Position numbers and translations under genes: made by a program. Of a DNA stretch of 64,000 bases, positions 43,391 through 51,728 are shown piece after piece. The number at the start of each line of letters is the position of its first letter. The first letter of the stretch is position 1. Origin of the DNA: Pedobacter helvus (GTDB taxonomy: Bacteria; Bacteroidota; Bacteroidia; Sphingobacteriales; Sphingobacteriaceae). The notes below the pieces were generated by a model, which had not been told where the DNA came from, did no database searches, and worked only from the letters and a program-made list of their open reading frames with translations. The stretch is from assembly GCF_005925325.1 (NCBI RefSeq), contig NZ_SRMP01000001.1, forward strand, positions 806,001 through 870,000, given 5' to 3'.

Positions 43391-45355
43391 ATGAAACTAC
43401 TCCTTTCGTCTTTCCTAATTTCCTTATCGCTCGGTTCAGTAGCGCAAAATACTGTTACGGCTACAGAAGGTATAGATATTAGCCAAAACGCTAGTCATGC
43501 TCATAGCGAAATTGCGATTATCCCCGAACCTGTAACCATTACCAAACAAGAAGGCCACTTTGTTCTGCCAGAAAACATTTTAATACAAACAGCCAAACCT
43601 ACAGAACTAAAACAATCCATTGCTTTCTTGCAAGAACGTTTAGGTGTACCGACTGGATATTTTGTGAGTTCAACTGCAGCAGCTTCAAATACTGCTAACA
43701 TCAGATTGGTTTTAACAGATAAAAACGATGCCGTGATTGGTGCAGAGGGTTATCATTTGCAAGTTACCCCTCAACAAATTATAATTACCGCTAATAAACC
43801 CGCAGGTATTTTTTACGGCGTACAAACGCTAATACAATTGCTGCCAAAAGAGATAGAGAGCAAGGAAGAAGTTAGGGATATCAAATGGAAAGTTCCATGT
43901 GTAAATATCACAGACTATCCACGTTTGGGTTGGAGAGGTTTGATGTTCGATGTGGCGAGACATTTCTTTACCAAAGACGAAGTGAAACAGTACATCGATG
44001 CGATGGTACGTTACAAATACAACATTCTCCACCTACATTTAACTGATGATGAAGGCTGGAGGATTGAAATTAAAGGTTATCCTAAACTAACTGAAGTAGG
44101 TGCCTGGAATGTAAAACGTGTAGGTTCGTTCGGTAATTTTATTCCGCCAAAATCAGATGAACCTCGTAACTACGGAGGTTTTTATACACAAGAAGATTTA
44201 AAGGAATTGGTTGCCTATGCAAAAGAGCGTTTCGTGAATATATTACCAGAGGTAGATGTTCCCGGACATAGCTTAGCTGCCGTTGCTTCTTATCCAGAGC
44301 TTTCGTGCACACCAGATGCCGTAAACTACAAAGTTCGTAGTGGCGAGCGTATCATGGATTGGAGCCGCGGTGCTCCGCCTTTAGCAATGGTAGACAATAC
44401 ACTTTGTCCAGCAAACGAGAAAGTTTATGAATTTTTAGATACAGTTGTTTCTCAAGTAGCTAAAATTTTTCCTTTCGAATATATGCACATGGGTGGCGAC
44501 GAAGCGCCTCATAATTTCTGGGAAAAAACCCCTCAAATCCTTGATTTAATGAAGCGAGAAAATTTGAAAAACATGCATCAAGTACAAAGTTATTTCGAGC
44601 GTAGGTTAGAAAAAATTGTATCTAAACATGGTAAGCGCTTCATGGCTTGGGATGAAGTTTTAGAAGGTGGTGTATCGCAAAGTACAGCTGTGATGAGCTG
44701 GAGAGATATGAAATATGGTATTCAGGCAGCAAAAAATAAACACGAGGTGGTGATGAGCCCAACGCAATATGCCTACCTAGATTACATGCAAGCTGATGAA
44801 ATTACCGAACCTAAGGTTTACAAAGGCTTAAGGCTCAGCAAAACTTACCAGTTCGATCCAGTTCCAGATGGTGTAGATCCAAAGTATATCAAAGGTGGTC
44901 AAGGTAATTTATGGACAGAGCAGGTTTATAACATCCGCCAGGCCGAATACCAAACTTGGCCACGCGGTTTTGCATTGGCAGAAAGTGTTTGGAGCCCTAA
45001 AGAAAAGAAAAATTGGAATAACTTCTTTGCTCGTACCGAACAACATTTCGAGCGTTTAGATATTGCAGAAACCAAGTATGCGCCTAGTGTTTATGATCCA
45101 ATCTTTACTGTTAAACGCACCGCTGATGGAAAGCTACTGGTAACACTTGACAAAGAAGTAGAAGATTTAGATATCTATTACAGTTTCGACAATTCATTCC
45201 CAGATCATTTCTATCCAAAATATAGTGAGCCTTTAGTGGTTCCAATAGATGCAAATATGTTGAGGGTAATCACCTATCGTAATAAAAAACCTATCGGTAG
45301 AATGATGAATATGTCGATTGAAGAATTGAACAAAAGGGCACCAGTGAAAAAATAA
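43391..45355 (+). CDS. GH20 beta-N-acetylhexosaminidase, exported
   Basis: A 654-residue enzyme with a signal peptide (about 1-18, 'LGSVAQN'). A GH20b N-terminal domain (about 40-160, 'GYHLQVTPQQIIITANKPAGIFYGVQTL') is followed by the GH20 catalytic barrel (about 165-520): 'DVARHFFTKDEVKQYIDAM', 'LHLHLTDDEGWRIEIKGYP', the catalytic Asp370-Glu371 pair in 'HMGGDEAPHNFW', and 'WTEQVYNIRQAEYQTWPR'. It removes terminal GlcNAc or GalNAc by substrate-assisted catalysis. The protein ends in a chitobiase-like C-terminal domain. The ATG at 43391 is used; the frame extends upstream only to a TTG with no signal. Confidence 0.94.
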   Translation: MKLLLSSFLISLSLGSVAQNTVTATEGIDISQNASHAHSEIAIIPEPVTITKQEGHFVLPENILIQTAKPTELKQSIAFLQERLGVPTGYFVSSTAAASNTANIRLVLTDKNDAVIGAEGYHLQVTPQQIIITANKPAGIFYGVQTLIQLLPKEIESKEEVRDIKWKVPCVNITDYPRLGWRGLMFDVARHFFTKDEVKQYIDAMVRYKYNILHLHLTDDEGWRIEIKGYPKLTEVGAWNVKRVGSFGNFIPPKSDEPRNYGGFYTQEDLKELVAYAKERFVNILPEVDVPGHSLAAVASYPELSCTPDAVNYKVRSGERIMDWSRGAPPLAMVDNTLCPANEKVYEFLDTVVSQVAKIFPFEYMHMGGDEAPHNFWEKTPQILDLMKRENLKNMHQVQSYFERRLEKIVSKHGKRFMAWDEVLEGGVSQSTAVMSWRDMKYGIQAAKNKHEVVMSPTQYAYLDYMQADEITEPKVYKGLRLSKTYQFDPVPDGVDPKYIKGGQGNLWTEQVYNIRQAEYQTWPRGFALAESVWSPKEKKNWNNFFARTEQHFERLDIAETKYAPSVYDPIFTVKRTADGKLLVTLDKEVEDLDIYYSFDNSFPDHFYPKYSEPLVVPIDANMLRVITYRNKKPIGRMMNMSIEELNKRAPVKK

Positions 45356-45677
45356 TAGCAAGGCACAGCGAATAGACGTTGTGCCTTTTTTCTTGAATAC
45401 GAAGCAAATTAGTTTTATCTCGCAAACATCCTCTCTAGTTAAAATCGCACTCTTTCTAACAAACTTTTACACTAAAAATCTAATACAATTAAACATTCAA
45501 GTTTTTAAAAATGGAATAAGTTTTGCTGTAAAAGCTGTATAAATCGTATCCGAAAAAATCATTCCAACGGCTCAAAGACACAAGATCATCTAGCATTAAA
45601 ATGTGAAGATTTTCTTTTTAATAAAAGCTTAAGGAATATTAAATATTACTGATGTAAAACTGTTCTAAAGCAAAACT
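45356..45677. other. Gene-free stretch between GH20 and SPFH genes
   Basis: 322 bases hold a terminator at the left end (AAGGCACAGCG at 45360-45370 pairing with CGTTGTGCCTT at 45377-45387 with one mismatch, then T-rich) and an AT-rich remainder with no open frame of note. The promoter of the SPFH cluster must be in the right half, but no box matched the consensus well. Confidence 0.6.
45360..45391 (+). terminator. Terminator of the GH20 gene
   Basis: AAGGCACAGCG (45360-45370) pairs with CGTTGTGCCTT (45377-45387) with one mismatch around a six-base loop, followed by TTTT. It begins five bases after the stop codon. Confidence 0.85.
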
Positions 45678-46622
45678 ATGGCCTTACCATTTATTGAGAT
45701 TATTGAAGCTATTACTCCAGATCCAAACTTACTCATGTGGAAATATCCAGATGAAGACAAAGAAATCAAAAATGGTGCTAAGCTTACCGTAAGAGAATCG
45801 CAAATTGCCTTGTTTTTAAATGAAGGCCAACTGGCTGATGTATTCCACCCTGGTTTGCATACATTAAAAACTGAGAACATACCTTTACTTAGTAGTTTAA
45901 AAGGTTGGAAATATGGTTTTAATAGTCCGTTTAAAGCCGACATTTATTTCATCAACACCAGACAATTTGTAAATAATAAATGGGGAACTCCAGCTCCTAT
46001 TTTGATGACGGATCCTCAATTCGGCCAGATTAGAGTTAGAGCTTTTGGCACTTTCGATATCCAAATCAAAGATATCAGCACGTTCTTTAGGCAATATGCG
46101 GCTGCTTACAAAACCTTCTCCATTTTCGAATTGCAGTATGAATTGCGAGATTTCATTGCTCCAAAATTTGGTGAAGTATTAGCACAAGAAAACATATCAA
46201 TAACAGATGTGGCGGGTAACATTAGTGACCTAAGTAAAAAAGTAACTCCGTTTTTAAAACCTTATTTTGAGCAGTTCGGTATTGAGCTTATTACGTTCAC
46301 CATTAGCAGCGTAACCTTACCAGAGGAAGTTTTAACCCATTATGATAAAATCACCAATATGAATATGGTGACTGATATGGATAAGTTTACCAAGTTTAAT
46401 ACGGCAACAGCTATAGGCGAAAAGGGTACAGCGCTAAACGATGCTACACAAAATGCAATGGCGATGGGTGTAATGATGAACCAAATGCTACAAAACAACT
46501 CACAACCAGCGCAAGAAGACATTGCTGCCAGACTGCAAAAACTAAAAGCACTTTTCGAAAATGGGTTGATAGATGAACAGGAATATAAAGCCAAGAAAGC
46601 AGATTTGATTGATAAACTCTAA
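45678..46622 (+). CDS. SPFH-domain protein with C-terminal SHOCT motif
   Basis: A 314-residue cytoplasmic or membrane-peripheral protein of the SPFH/YdjI ('virion core'-like) family. The SPFH region is about 20-225 ('ANLKLTVRESQIALFLNEGQ'-like start, 'DVFHPGLHTLKTENIPLL', 'RVRAFGTFDIQIKDISTFF', 'GIELITFTISSVTLPEEV'). The last 32 residues form a SHOCT segment ('RLQKLKALFENGLIDEQEYK'), often found in oligomerising or nucleic-acid-linked proteins. No transmembrane helix is visible. It begins a tight four-gene operon whose other members carry zinc ribbons, suggesting one complex. In other bacteria such SPFH proteins join membrane-stress responses. Confidence 0.85.
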   Translation: MALPFIEIIEAITPDPNLLMWKYPDEDKEIKNGAKLTVRESQIALFLNEGQLADVFHPGLHTLKTENIPLLSSLKGWKYGFNSPFKADIYFINTRQFVNNKWGTPAPILMTDPQFGQIRVRAFGTFDIQIKDISTFFRQYAAAYKTFSIFELQYELRDFIAPKFGEVLAQENISITDVAGNISDLSKKVTPFLKPYFEQFGIELITFTISSVTLPEEVLTHYDKITNMNMVTDMDKFTKFNTATAIGEKGTALNDATQNAMAMGVMMNQMLQNNSQPAQEDIAARLQKLKALFENGLIDEQEYKAKKADLIDKL

Positions 46623-46624
46623 GT

Positions 46625-46876
46625 ATGGAACCAGAAAAAGCACCAAAACTATCGCTCATAGAAAGAATGAAACAAAAATCTTTGAATCAAAAAAACTATG
46701 GCGGTGATTACAAGGAAGAAGAGGCGAAAATAAATGTACGAGATTGCCCCAACTGCGGAGCAGGCAGAGCGAAGCAGGATGGATTAACACATTGTGCCTA
46801 TTGCGGTTTCGAATTTCTCTCTATAACCATAACTGATGGTATCAATCTTAAAAAAGAAGATAATTCTAGACGATAA
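46625..46876 (+). CDS. Small zinc-ribbon protein
   Basis: An 83-residue protein. 'CPNCGAGRAKQDGLTHCAYCGFEF' gives two CxxC knuckles, a treble-clef or zinc-ribbon fold expected to bind one Zn. The N-terminal 35 residues are basic and probably flexible. It starts two bases after the SPFH gene stop and ends three bases before the next start, so translation is tightly coupled. The family is not recognised; it is likely an adaptor of the SPFH complex. Confidence 0.75.
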   Translation: MEPEKAPKLSLIERMKQKSLNQKNYGGDYKEEEAKINVRDCPNCGAGRAKQDGLTHCAYCGFEFLSITITDGINLKKEDNSRR

Positions 46877-46879
46877 CTT

Positions 46880-47857
46880 ATGTTCAATTTCTCTACCAAC
46901 GAAGATAAAATACAATTGCAAGCACTACAAAACGAAATGAACGAAACCCAAAATCGGTTTTTTGCCTTTGTTGAAAAGTTAGAAATTCGGATGAAGGAGT
47001 TTACGGAAGAGTCTATACCCGAATTAATAGCACTGAGCCAAGATGATGACGACAGCTTTAAACGAAGCTATCATCGGTTAAAATCTGCTGTATTGGGACA
47101 GTTGAATAGCATTCGTCAAAAAGCCAACGATGTACTGGAAGAAAAAGTCGATCATTTTCAACATATAGCGCAGCCGCAAAATAGAAACGCTTTCTATGAT
47201 TTCCGTAGTCATTGCAACGAGCGTATGACTGAATTTGAAAAATTATACCATCAATACCAAGAAAGAATTGAAGCGACTGATCAGGAAGATTTCGAAATCG
47301 CATACCAAAAAATACTAGATGAATTTGAAGAAATCAAAACCAAATTCAAATGTGTACAATGTAGCGCTCCTATTTTGATAGACCAGCTATATTTTACTAC
47401 GACTTACATTACTTGTCCGAGTTGCCAAACGCAAAACACTTACGAACCAAGTACGCAAGCTAAAGGCTTAGAACATTTGGGTAGAAGCCTTGCCGAACAA
47501 CGTACGGCACATTTGTTAAAAGCCTACACTGAAACTTCAACCATAGATCAAGAGCTTTACTTACAAAAACATCAATTAGAATGCAGTTTGTTCAACGAAC
47601 GTGATCAAAAAATTATCGCAGAAAAAACTGCTAAAATAGAAGAATTAGCAAAACAGCGACAAGATTTAGAAACCAACCGACCTATTTTATACCAGACCTA
47701 CTTACGTGCGATGTTCGACGAGTGGAACAAGATTAACCCGGCGATGCAACAGGAACATGAAAAATTTTATACACGATTGTTAAACGAAAATAGAAAATCC
47801 TATCAAAACTATGAGCAACCCATTATTAGAACCAATTCACGGCATATCTCTTTTTGA
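46880..47857 (+). CDS. Coiled-coil protein with central zinc ribbon, function unknown
   Basis: A 325-residue soluble protein. About residues 5-150 are helical and acidic ('LQALQNEMNETQNRFFAFVEKLE', 'DQEDFEIAYQKILDEFEEIK'). A zinc ribbon follows at about 155-185 ('CVQCSAPILID', 'ITCPSCQTQNTYE'), then more helix with 'AEKTAKIEELAKQRQDLE'. Its 3' end overlaps the next gene by 47 bases, which is unusually long and implies coupled translation. I do not recognise the family; the second zinc ribbon of the operon suggests a shared partner or nucleic acid. Confidence 0.7.
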   Translation: MFNFSTNEDKIQLQALQNEMNETQNRFFAFVEKLEIRMKEFTEESIPELIALSQDDDDSFKRSYHRLKSAVLGQLNSIRQKANDVLEEKVDHFQHIAQPQNRNAFYDFRSHCNERMTEFEKLYHQYQERIEATDQEDFEIAYQKILDEFEEIKTKFKCVQCSAPILIDQLYFTTTYITCPSCQTQNTYEPSTQAKGLEHLGRSLAEQRTAHLLKAYTETSTIDQELYLQKHQLECSLFNERDQKIIAEKTAKIEELAKQRQDLETNRPILYQTYLRAMFDEWNKINPAMQQEHEKFYTRLLNENRKSYQNYEQPIIRTNSRHISF

Positions 47858-48377
47858 TTACGCTGCAATTTGCGGGAAAACCGCGGCAGGAATTCCAGAA
47901 GAAGAACTTTTAAAAGCATTAGGTATAGAAAAATCTGTTTACGAAGAAGCATCAGCGCTTTGGATAGCTAGAATGCAAGAAGACAGCACCTGGGAAGTAA
48001 CTACAAAATTTGGAGAATACTTTGGCAGTGTAGATACGCATCCAAAACTAGGAAATTTAAAAGGTGATGTTTCTGAGGAAGGAAGTAACAACTTGGAGAA
48101 ACTAAAAACTGATCGTTATTTCTATGAAGAGTTAAATGGTGCACGTCAAGCGGCGTACGAATATGGGTTAGATGGTGCACAATGGATACAAGATAACTTC
48201 GGCATCAACCTAGGCGATTTTCAGGCGGTGGCCATGCAATGGATGACAGCTACCAACAACGAAGATTATGAAACTGTTAGAGTTTATTTAGACTACAGAG
48301 AACAAAAACAGGAAGAATATGCAGCGAAATTCGCCAATGATCAGGGAGGCAATGTTGCAGATGATATAGAATTCTAA
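47811..48377 (+). CDS. Hypothetical acidic protein of the SPFH cluster
   Basis: A 188-residue acidic soluble protein ('ISLFDYAAICGKTAAGIPEEELLKALGIEKSVYEEASALW', 'GEYFGSVDTHPKLGNLKGD', 'RQAAYEYGLDGAQWIQDNFGINLGDFQAVAMQW'). It has no signal peptide or membrane segment. The ATG lies inside the 3' end of the preceding gene (47-base overlap). It is the last gene of the SPFH/zinc-ribbon operon, followed by a terminator hairpin. I cannot name a function. Confidence 0.7.
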   Translation: MSNPLLEPIHGISLFDYAAICGKTAAGIPEEELLKALGIEKSVYEEASALWIARMQEDSTWEVTTKFGEYFGSVDTHPKLGNLKGDVSEEGSNNLEKLKTDRYFYEELNGARQAAYEYGLDGAQWIQDNFGINLGDFQAVAMQWMTATNNEDYETVRVYLDYREQKQEEYAAKFANDQGGNVADDIEF

Positions 48378-48392
48378 CTAACCGGCGATAAC

Positions 48393-48422
48393 AAAAAAAG
48401 CATCGGTAAAATCCCGATGCTT
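48393..48422 (-). terminator. Terminator between converging genes
   Basis: AAGCATCGG (48398-48406) pairs with CCGATGCTT (48414-48422). The A-run at 48393-48399 becomes a T-run on the minus strand, so it best serves the AsmA gene (its stop is at 48436), though the plus-strand SPFH operon may end here too. Confidence 0.8.
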
Positions 48423-48435
48423 AAATTGAAGATAA

Positions 48436-51030
48436 TTATAAAGTATCTTTTTTCTTCTTGTTGAATAAACCTTTTAGCTTATTGCCAATCTCACTAGTTG
48501 CTTTATCAACCGCTTTTTTCTTCAAGGTGTCTACTTTCTCTTTGGCCTTAGCTTCTATCTCTGCTTTCTTTTCTGCAACAACCTGATTAACTACTGTTTT
48601 CGCAGCACTTCCTGCTGTTCCTTCGCCAGCTCCATATTTCAGTTTGATATTTGGTTTCAAGAAAGTACCCAACAAATCAGCATTAATTTTAATGGTTTCG
48701 CCCATAGCCACATTAGTACCCAACTTGCTATTTAAAGCAGCCATTGCAGAATTTGCTGCATTATTCGCTGCACTGCCCAGCATTGCCCTTGGTACATTTA
48801 ATACTAGATCATAATCCATAGACTGATCTATACCGTTAGAACCTTGAACGTTCATACTCACACCTTTCACTTTAATATCAAAAGGAGCAACAATTAAACG
48901 ACCATTATCAATTCTAAACTTCGTTTTCAAATCATTCACTTCTAATTTTTTCAACTCTGTTGCACCCAAAGTGTTAGCCAACTTGGTTACAGGCTCAAAA
49001 CCATCTACTACTGCCTGGATGATATTTGCCAAACCTTCTGCATTAATCGAAGAGTAAATTGGCATCATTTTCTCATCCAAATCAGAATTAAATTTTAAAT
49101 TGGTAGAGAAACTTCCTTTCGCATACTGCGCAATTGGCGCCAATAATTTCACCGTATTAAATGCATTAAACGCTTGTTGAATATCGATTTTTTCCATTCC
49201 AAAATCTACATCTACCTTAGGCTTTTTAGGGTTGGTAGTAGCGTACGATCCATTCATTTTGATTGTTCCACCAACCATATCCAAACCTAAATTCTTAAAG
49301 TAAACGGTTCTATCTTTTACTTGCAAAGCACCTTTAGCATTCTTGATATCGTATTTATCGTACTTCAACTGGTTAGCCTTTAAATCCATGTTGAAATTGA
49401 TATTTGCAGGTACTTCAAAAACGGTCAATGGCACTTCTTCTTTAGCTTTTGCTTGTTCAGTAGCGCTTGGCCCCATCAATTCATTAACATCAATGTAGTT
49501 AGATGAAAGATTGAAATTACCTTCCAACAATTGGTTCTTCTTGAAAACGTAATTTAGATAGTTATTTATCGAACCATTCGCAGCAAAATCACTTTTACCC
49601 AACTTAGCACTCAAATTAGCTAAGGTAATATTCTTCGGACTGAAAGTCATTTTTGCAGATGGAATGCTTACCGGCATAGGTACGTTTTTGCCTGCATAAA
49701 CAAAATTACTTGCCTGCATTTGCCCAGACGCTTTAAAGTCTTGGTATTGTCCTTTATCTACCGATGACTTTCTTCCTGCAGCTTGAACATCCGCATTTAA
49801 CACTCCAGAAATCGTCATGTCTTTCAATGGGAAAATGGTCGTCAGTTGCTTTAAATCTAAATTTCCTTTCAAAGCCATATCTACAAAAGGGTCACTCATT
49901 GGGTTTTTAACCAATAAACGTCCATCTAAAGGCGCTTTGCCAAACTCTAAATGAAAAGCCGGAATATTTACCACAGTGTGATCAATTACGCCATCTGGGT
50001 TAGCAATATTTGCTTTTACTTGTATGTGATTAATGGCAGATGGTAACGAAGGATATTTGATTTTTCCGTCTACAATGCCTAAGTTCAAATTAAAAGTTGG
50101 AATGGTTTTCTCGTTATAAGTTCCTTTTACCACACCATCTACACTGAATTTCCCAGTCGCTTCCATATCTTTAAAGTTGGCGGCATAAATAGCAGGGATT
50201 AACGAAAGGAAGTTCTTCAAATCCGATTGTTGCGCATCAAACTTCAGGTCCATTACCATATCTGTTTGATTTGGTATCGCTAGATAACCCACCGCCGAAA
50301 GCACCAATTCGTTCAGTTTGATTTTATTTTCGCCGAACGTGAATTTCATCTGCTTCATGTCCATCTCTAACGGTAAGCTAGCATCTAATACAACACTATT
50401 CAAATACGGAATGCCACCATATTTCACTGTTAGTTTTTCGATATCAGACAATGTGGTTAGCGTGAAAATATCTTGTGTAAAGTTTCCTTTACCACTGTGG
50501 TTTAAATTTTCTGCTTGCAAAAAGAAATTCAAAGAAGCATCATCGTAAGTGATTTTTCCCTTTTCAATCGAATATTTTTCTAGAGCAGCTTTAAATGCCG
50601 TGCTAGCTGTATCGCTAGGTGTTGCAGCGCTATCTGGCTTCATGATATCCCAGTTAGCTTTACCGCTTTTTAACACTTTTGCCAAAATGGTCGGCTCCTG
50701 CAAACTCACTGCGTTTATTTCATAGGTTTCACCCTTAATTACGCTCATCAAATTCAAATCGAGCTGTAACTGTTTGATGTTAGCTAGGGTATCTTGAGCA
50801 AAACTATCTACACCCACCACCGATAAATCGTTTAATCGAATCCCCATTTTTGGGAACGAACGAATTAAAGTGAGGTCGAATTCTTTGAAATCTACTTTAG
50901 CATTTACCTTTTCGTTAATGACTGACTTCACTTTGGCTACAATCTGGTCCTTAAAAAGATAAGGCACAGCCGCTGCAGAAATCAGCAAGACAGCGAAAAC
51001 AATAGCGATGGTAATTAAAACTTTTTTCAT
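48436..51030 (-). CDS. AsmA-family envelope protein
   Basis: An 864-residue protein anchored by one N-terminal hydrophobic helix ('MKKVLITIAIVFAVLLISAAAVPYL' region, residues 1-26) with the AsmA start 'VNAKVDFKEFDLTLIRSFPKMGIRLNDLSVVG'. The long beta-rich body and 'SFSTNLKFNSDLDEKMMPIYSSINAEGLANI' are typical of the AsmA/AsmA_2 C-terminal region. The last 70 residues are rich in Lys/Glu/Ala and probably helical. Family members form periplasmic bridges for phospholipid or outer-membrane biogenesis; the exact role here is not shown. It is a single-gene unit. Confidence 0.9.
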   Translation of the reverse strand: MKKVLITIAIVFAVLLISAAAVPYLFKDQIVAKVKSVINEKVNAKVDFKEFDLTLIRSFPKMGIRLNDLSVVGVDSFAQDTLANIKQLQLDLNLMSVIKGETYEINAVSLQEPTILAKVLKSGKANWDIMKPDSAATPSDTASTAFKAALEKYSIEKGKITYDDASLNFFLQAENLNHSGKGNFTQDIFTLTTLSDIEKLTVKYGGIPYLNSVVLDASLPLEMDMKQMKFTFGENKIKLNELVLSAVGYLAIPNQTDMVMDLKFDAQQSDLKNFLSLIPAIYAANFKDMEATGKFSVDGVVKGTYNEKTIPTFNLNLGIVDGKIKYPSLPSAINHIQVKANIANPDGVIDHTVVNIPAFHLEFGKAPLDGRLLVKNPMSDPFVDMALKGNLDLKQLTTIFPLKDMTISGVLNADVQAAGRKSSVDKGQYQDFKASGQMQASNFVYAGKNVPMPVSIPSAKMTFSPKNITLANLSAKLGKSDFAANGSINNYLNYVFKKNQLLEGNFNLSSNYIDVNELMGPSATEQAKAKEEVPLTVFEVPANINFNMDLKANQLKYDKYDIKNAKGALQVKDRTVYFKNLGLDMVGGTIKMNGSYATTNPKKPKVDVDFGMEKIDIQQAFNAFNTVKLLAPIAQYAKGSFSTNLKFNSDLDEKMMPIYSSINAEGLANIIQAVVDGFEPVTKLANTLGATELKKLEVNDLKTKFRIDNGRLIVAPFDIKVKGVSMNVQGSNGIDQSMDYDLVLNVPRAMLGSAANNAANSAMAALNSKLGTNVAMGETIKINADLLGTFLKPNIKLKYGAGEGTAGSAAKTVVNQVVAEKKAEIEAKAKEKVDTLKKKAVDKATSEIGNKLKGLFNKKKKDTL

Positions 51031-51189
51031 GGTATGTAATTTATAAACAAAAATATGTTTTTTGACTGGTGTTTAATGTGTTGGTTCAATAGTTCATTAG
51101 TTACTTTTTCGGTTGAAAACCTTTGTTCTGGTTTCAATGGCAAATACAGTCTTGCTTTACACTGTAATCTTTTTGCCTTCCGTTTGCCG

Positions 51190-51270
51190 TCATTTCGAAC
51201 GTATGTGAGAAATCTATAAGCTACGTTTCACTAACTAACAGATTTCTCAGTCATTCCTCTTTCGAAATTA
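51190..51270. repeat. Dispersed palindromic element, family A copy 3
   Basis: ATTTCGAA (51192-51199) and TTCGAAAT (51261-51268) form the outer arms; TGAGAAATCT (51206-51215) and AGATTTCTCA (51240-51249) the inner arms. Arm order and spacing match the copies at 15862 and 35927. Confidence 0.8.
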
Positions 51271-51340
51271 CCTACAAAAAGTATTTCCGCTTCAATCGGG
51301 TTTATAAAACTCAAACCTGTGCAAAACACTTGCCAATTTA

Positions 51341-51382
51341 CCCTCTCTGCCCTTTAAGCATCTCTCCCTGATAGGGAGAGAA
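51341..51382 (+). repeat. Dispersed element, family B copy 3
   Basis: CCCTCTCTGCCCTTT, then GCATCTCTCCCTG, then ATAGGGAGAGAAAA. It is in the same order as the copies at 43158 and (inverted) 33759, with variation mainly in the two short spacers. Confidence 0.8.
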
Positions 51383-51526
51383 AAGCAAATAAACGCTAGA
51401 AAGGGCTAACGCAAATTATAGCAATAAACAAATTTAACTTGCATCTCCAGTTTCCTCTCCTTTTCAAGGAGAGGATTAAGGTGAGGTTCTTTTCCAATCA
51501 CATTAAGAAAAACCCTGCCAATTAAA

Positions 51527-51600
51527 CCCGATAGCAGCGAGCACGTAGTGGCAAACCTGTGTGTTTGCCCGAAGTAAAGCGAATAGCGGGGCTACACATT
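51527..51600. repeat. REP-like block containing AAAGCGAATAGCGGGGCT
   Basis: CCCGATAGCAGCG near the left end and CGAATAGCGGG near the right, with GGCAAACCTG / TGTTTGCC arms in the middle, make an imperfect palindrome. The right-hand word recurs near 18148-18165. Confidence 0.6.
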
Positions 51601-51728
51601 AATAGATGCATCAATCTTGCTTTTCAAAACCTTTTCAATCAACATCCATAACTTTTTAATCATTGATTATTGGAGCTTGATTATTTTTAAGTCTGATTAT
51701 ACTACTTTTACGGTCTACAACATTAAAC

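Larger units (their letters stand above)
51031..51728. other. 698-base gene-free stretch filled with dispersed repeats
   Basis: No gene is supported here. It contains a family A palindrome (51190-51270), a family B copy (51341-51382), a related hairpin with CTCTCCTTTTCAAGGAGAG at about 51454-51472, and a REP-like block at about 51527-51600 ('CCCGATAGCAGCG', 'AAAGCGAATAGCGGGGCT'). The last 120 bases before the peptidase gene are AT-rich and should hold its promoter. It is the densest repeat cluster in the window. Confidence 0.7.

Noticed and set aside
33759..51382. CRISPR-like array from the CTCTCC repeats
   Set aside because: The copies are many kilobases apart, palindromic and differ in orientation; there are no regular spacers or cas genes.
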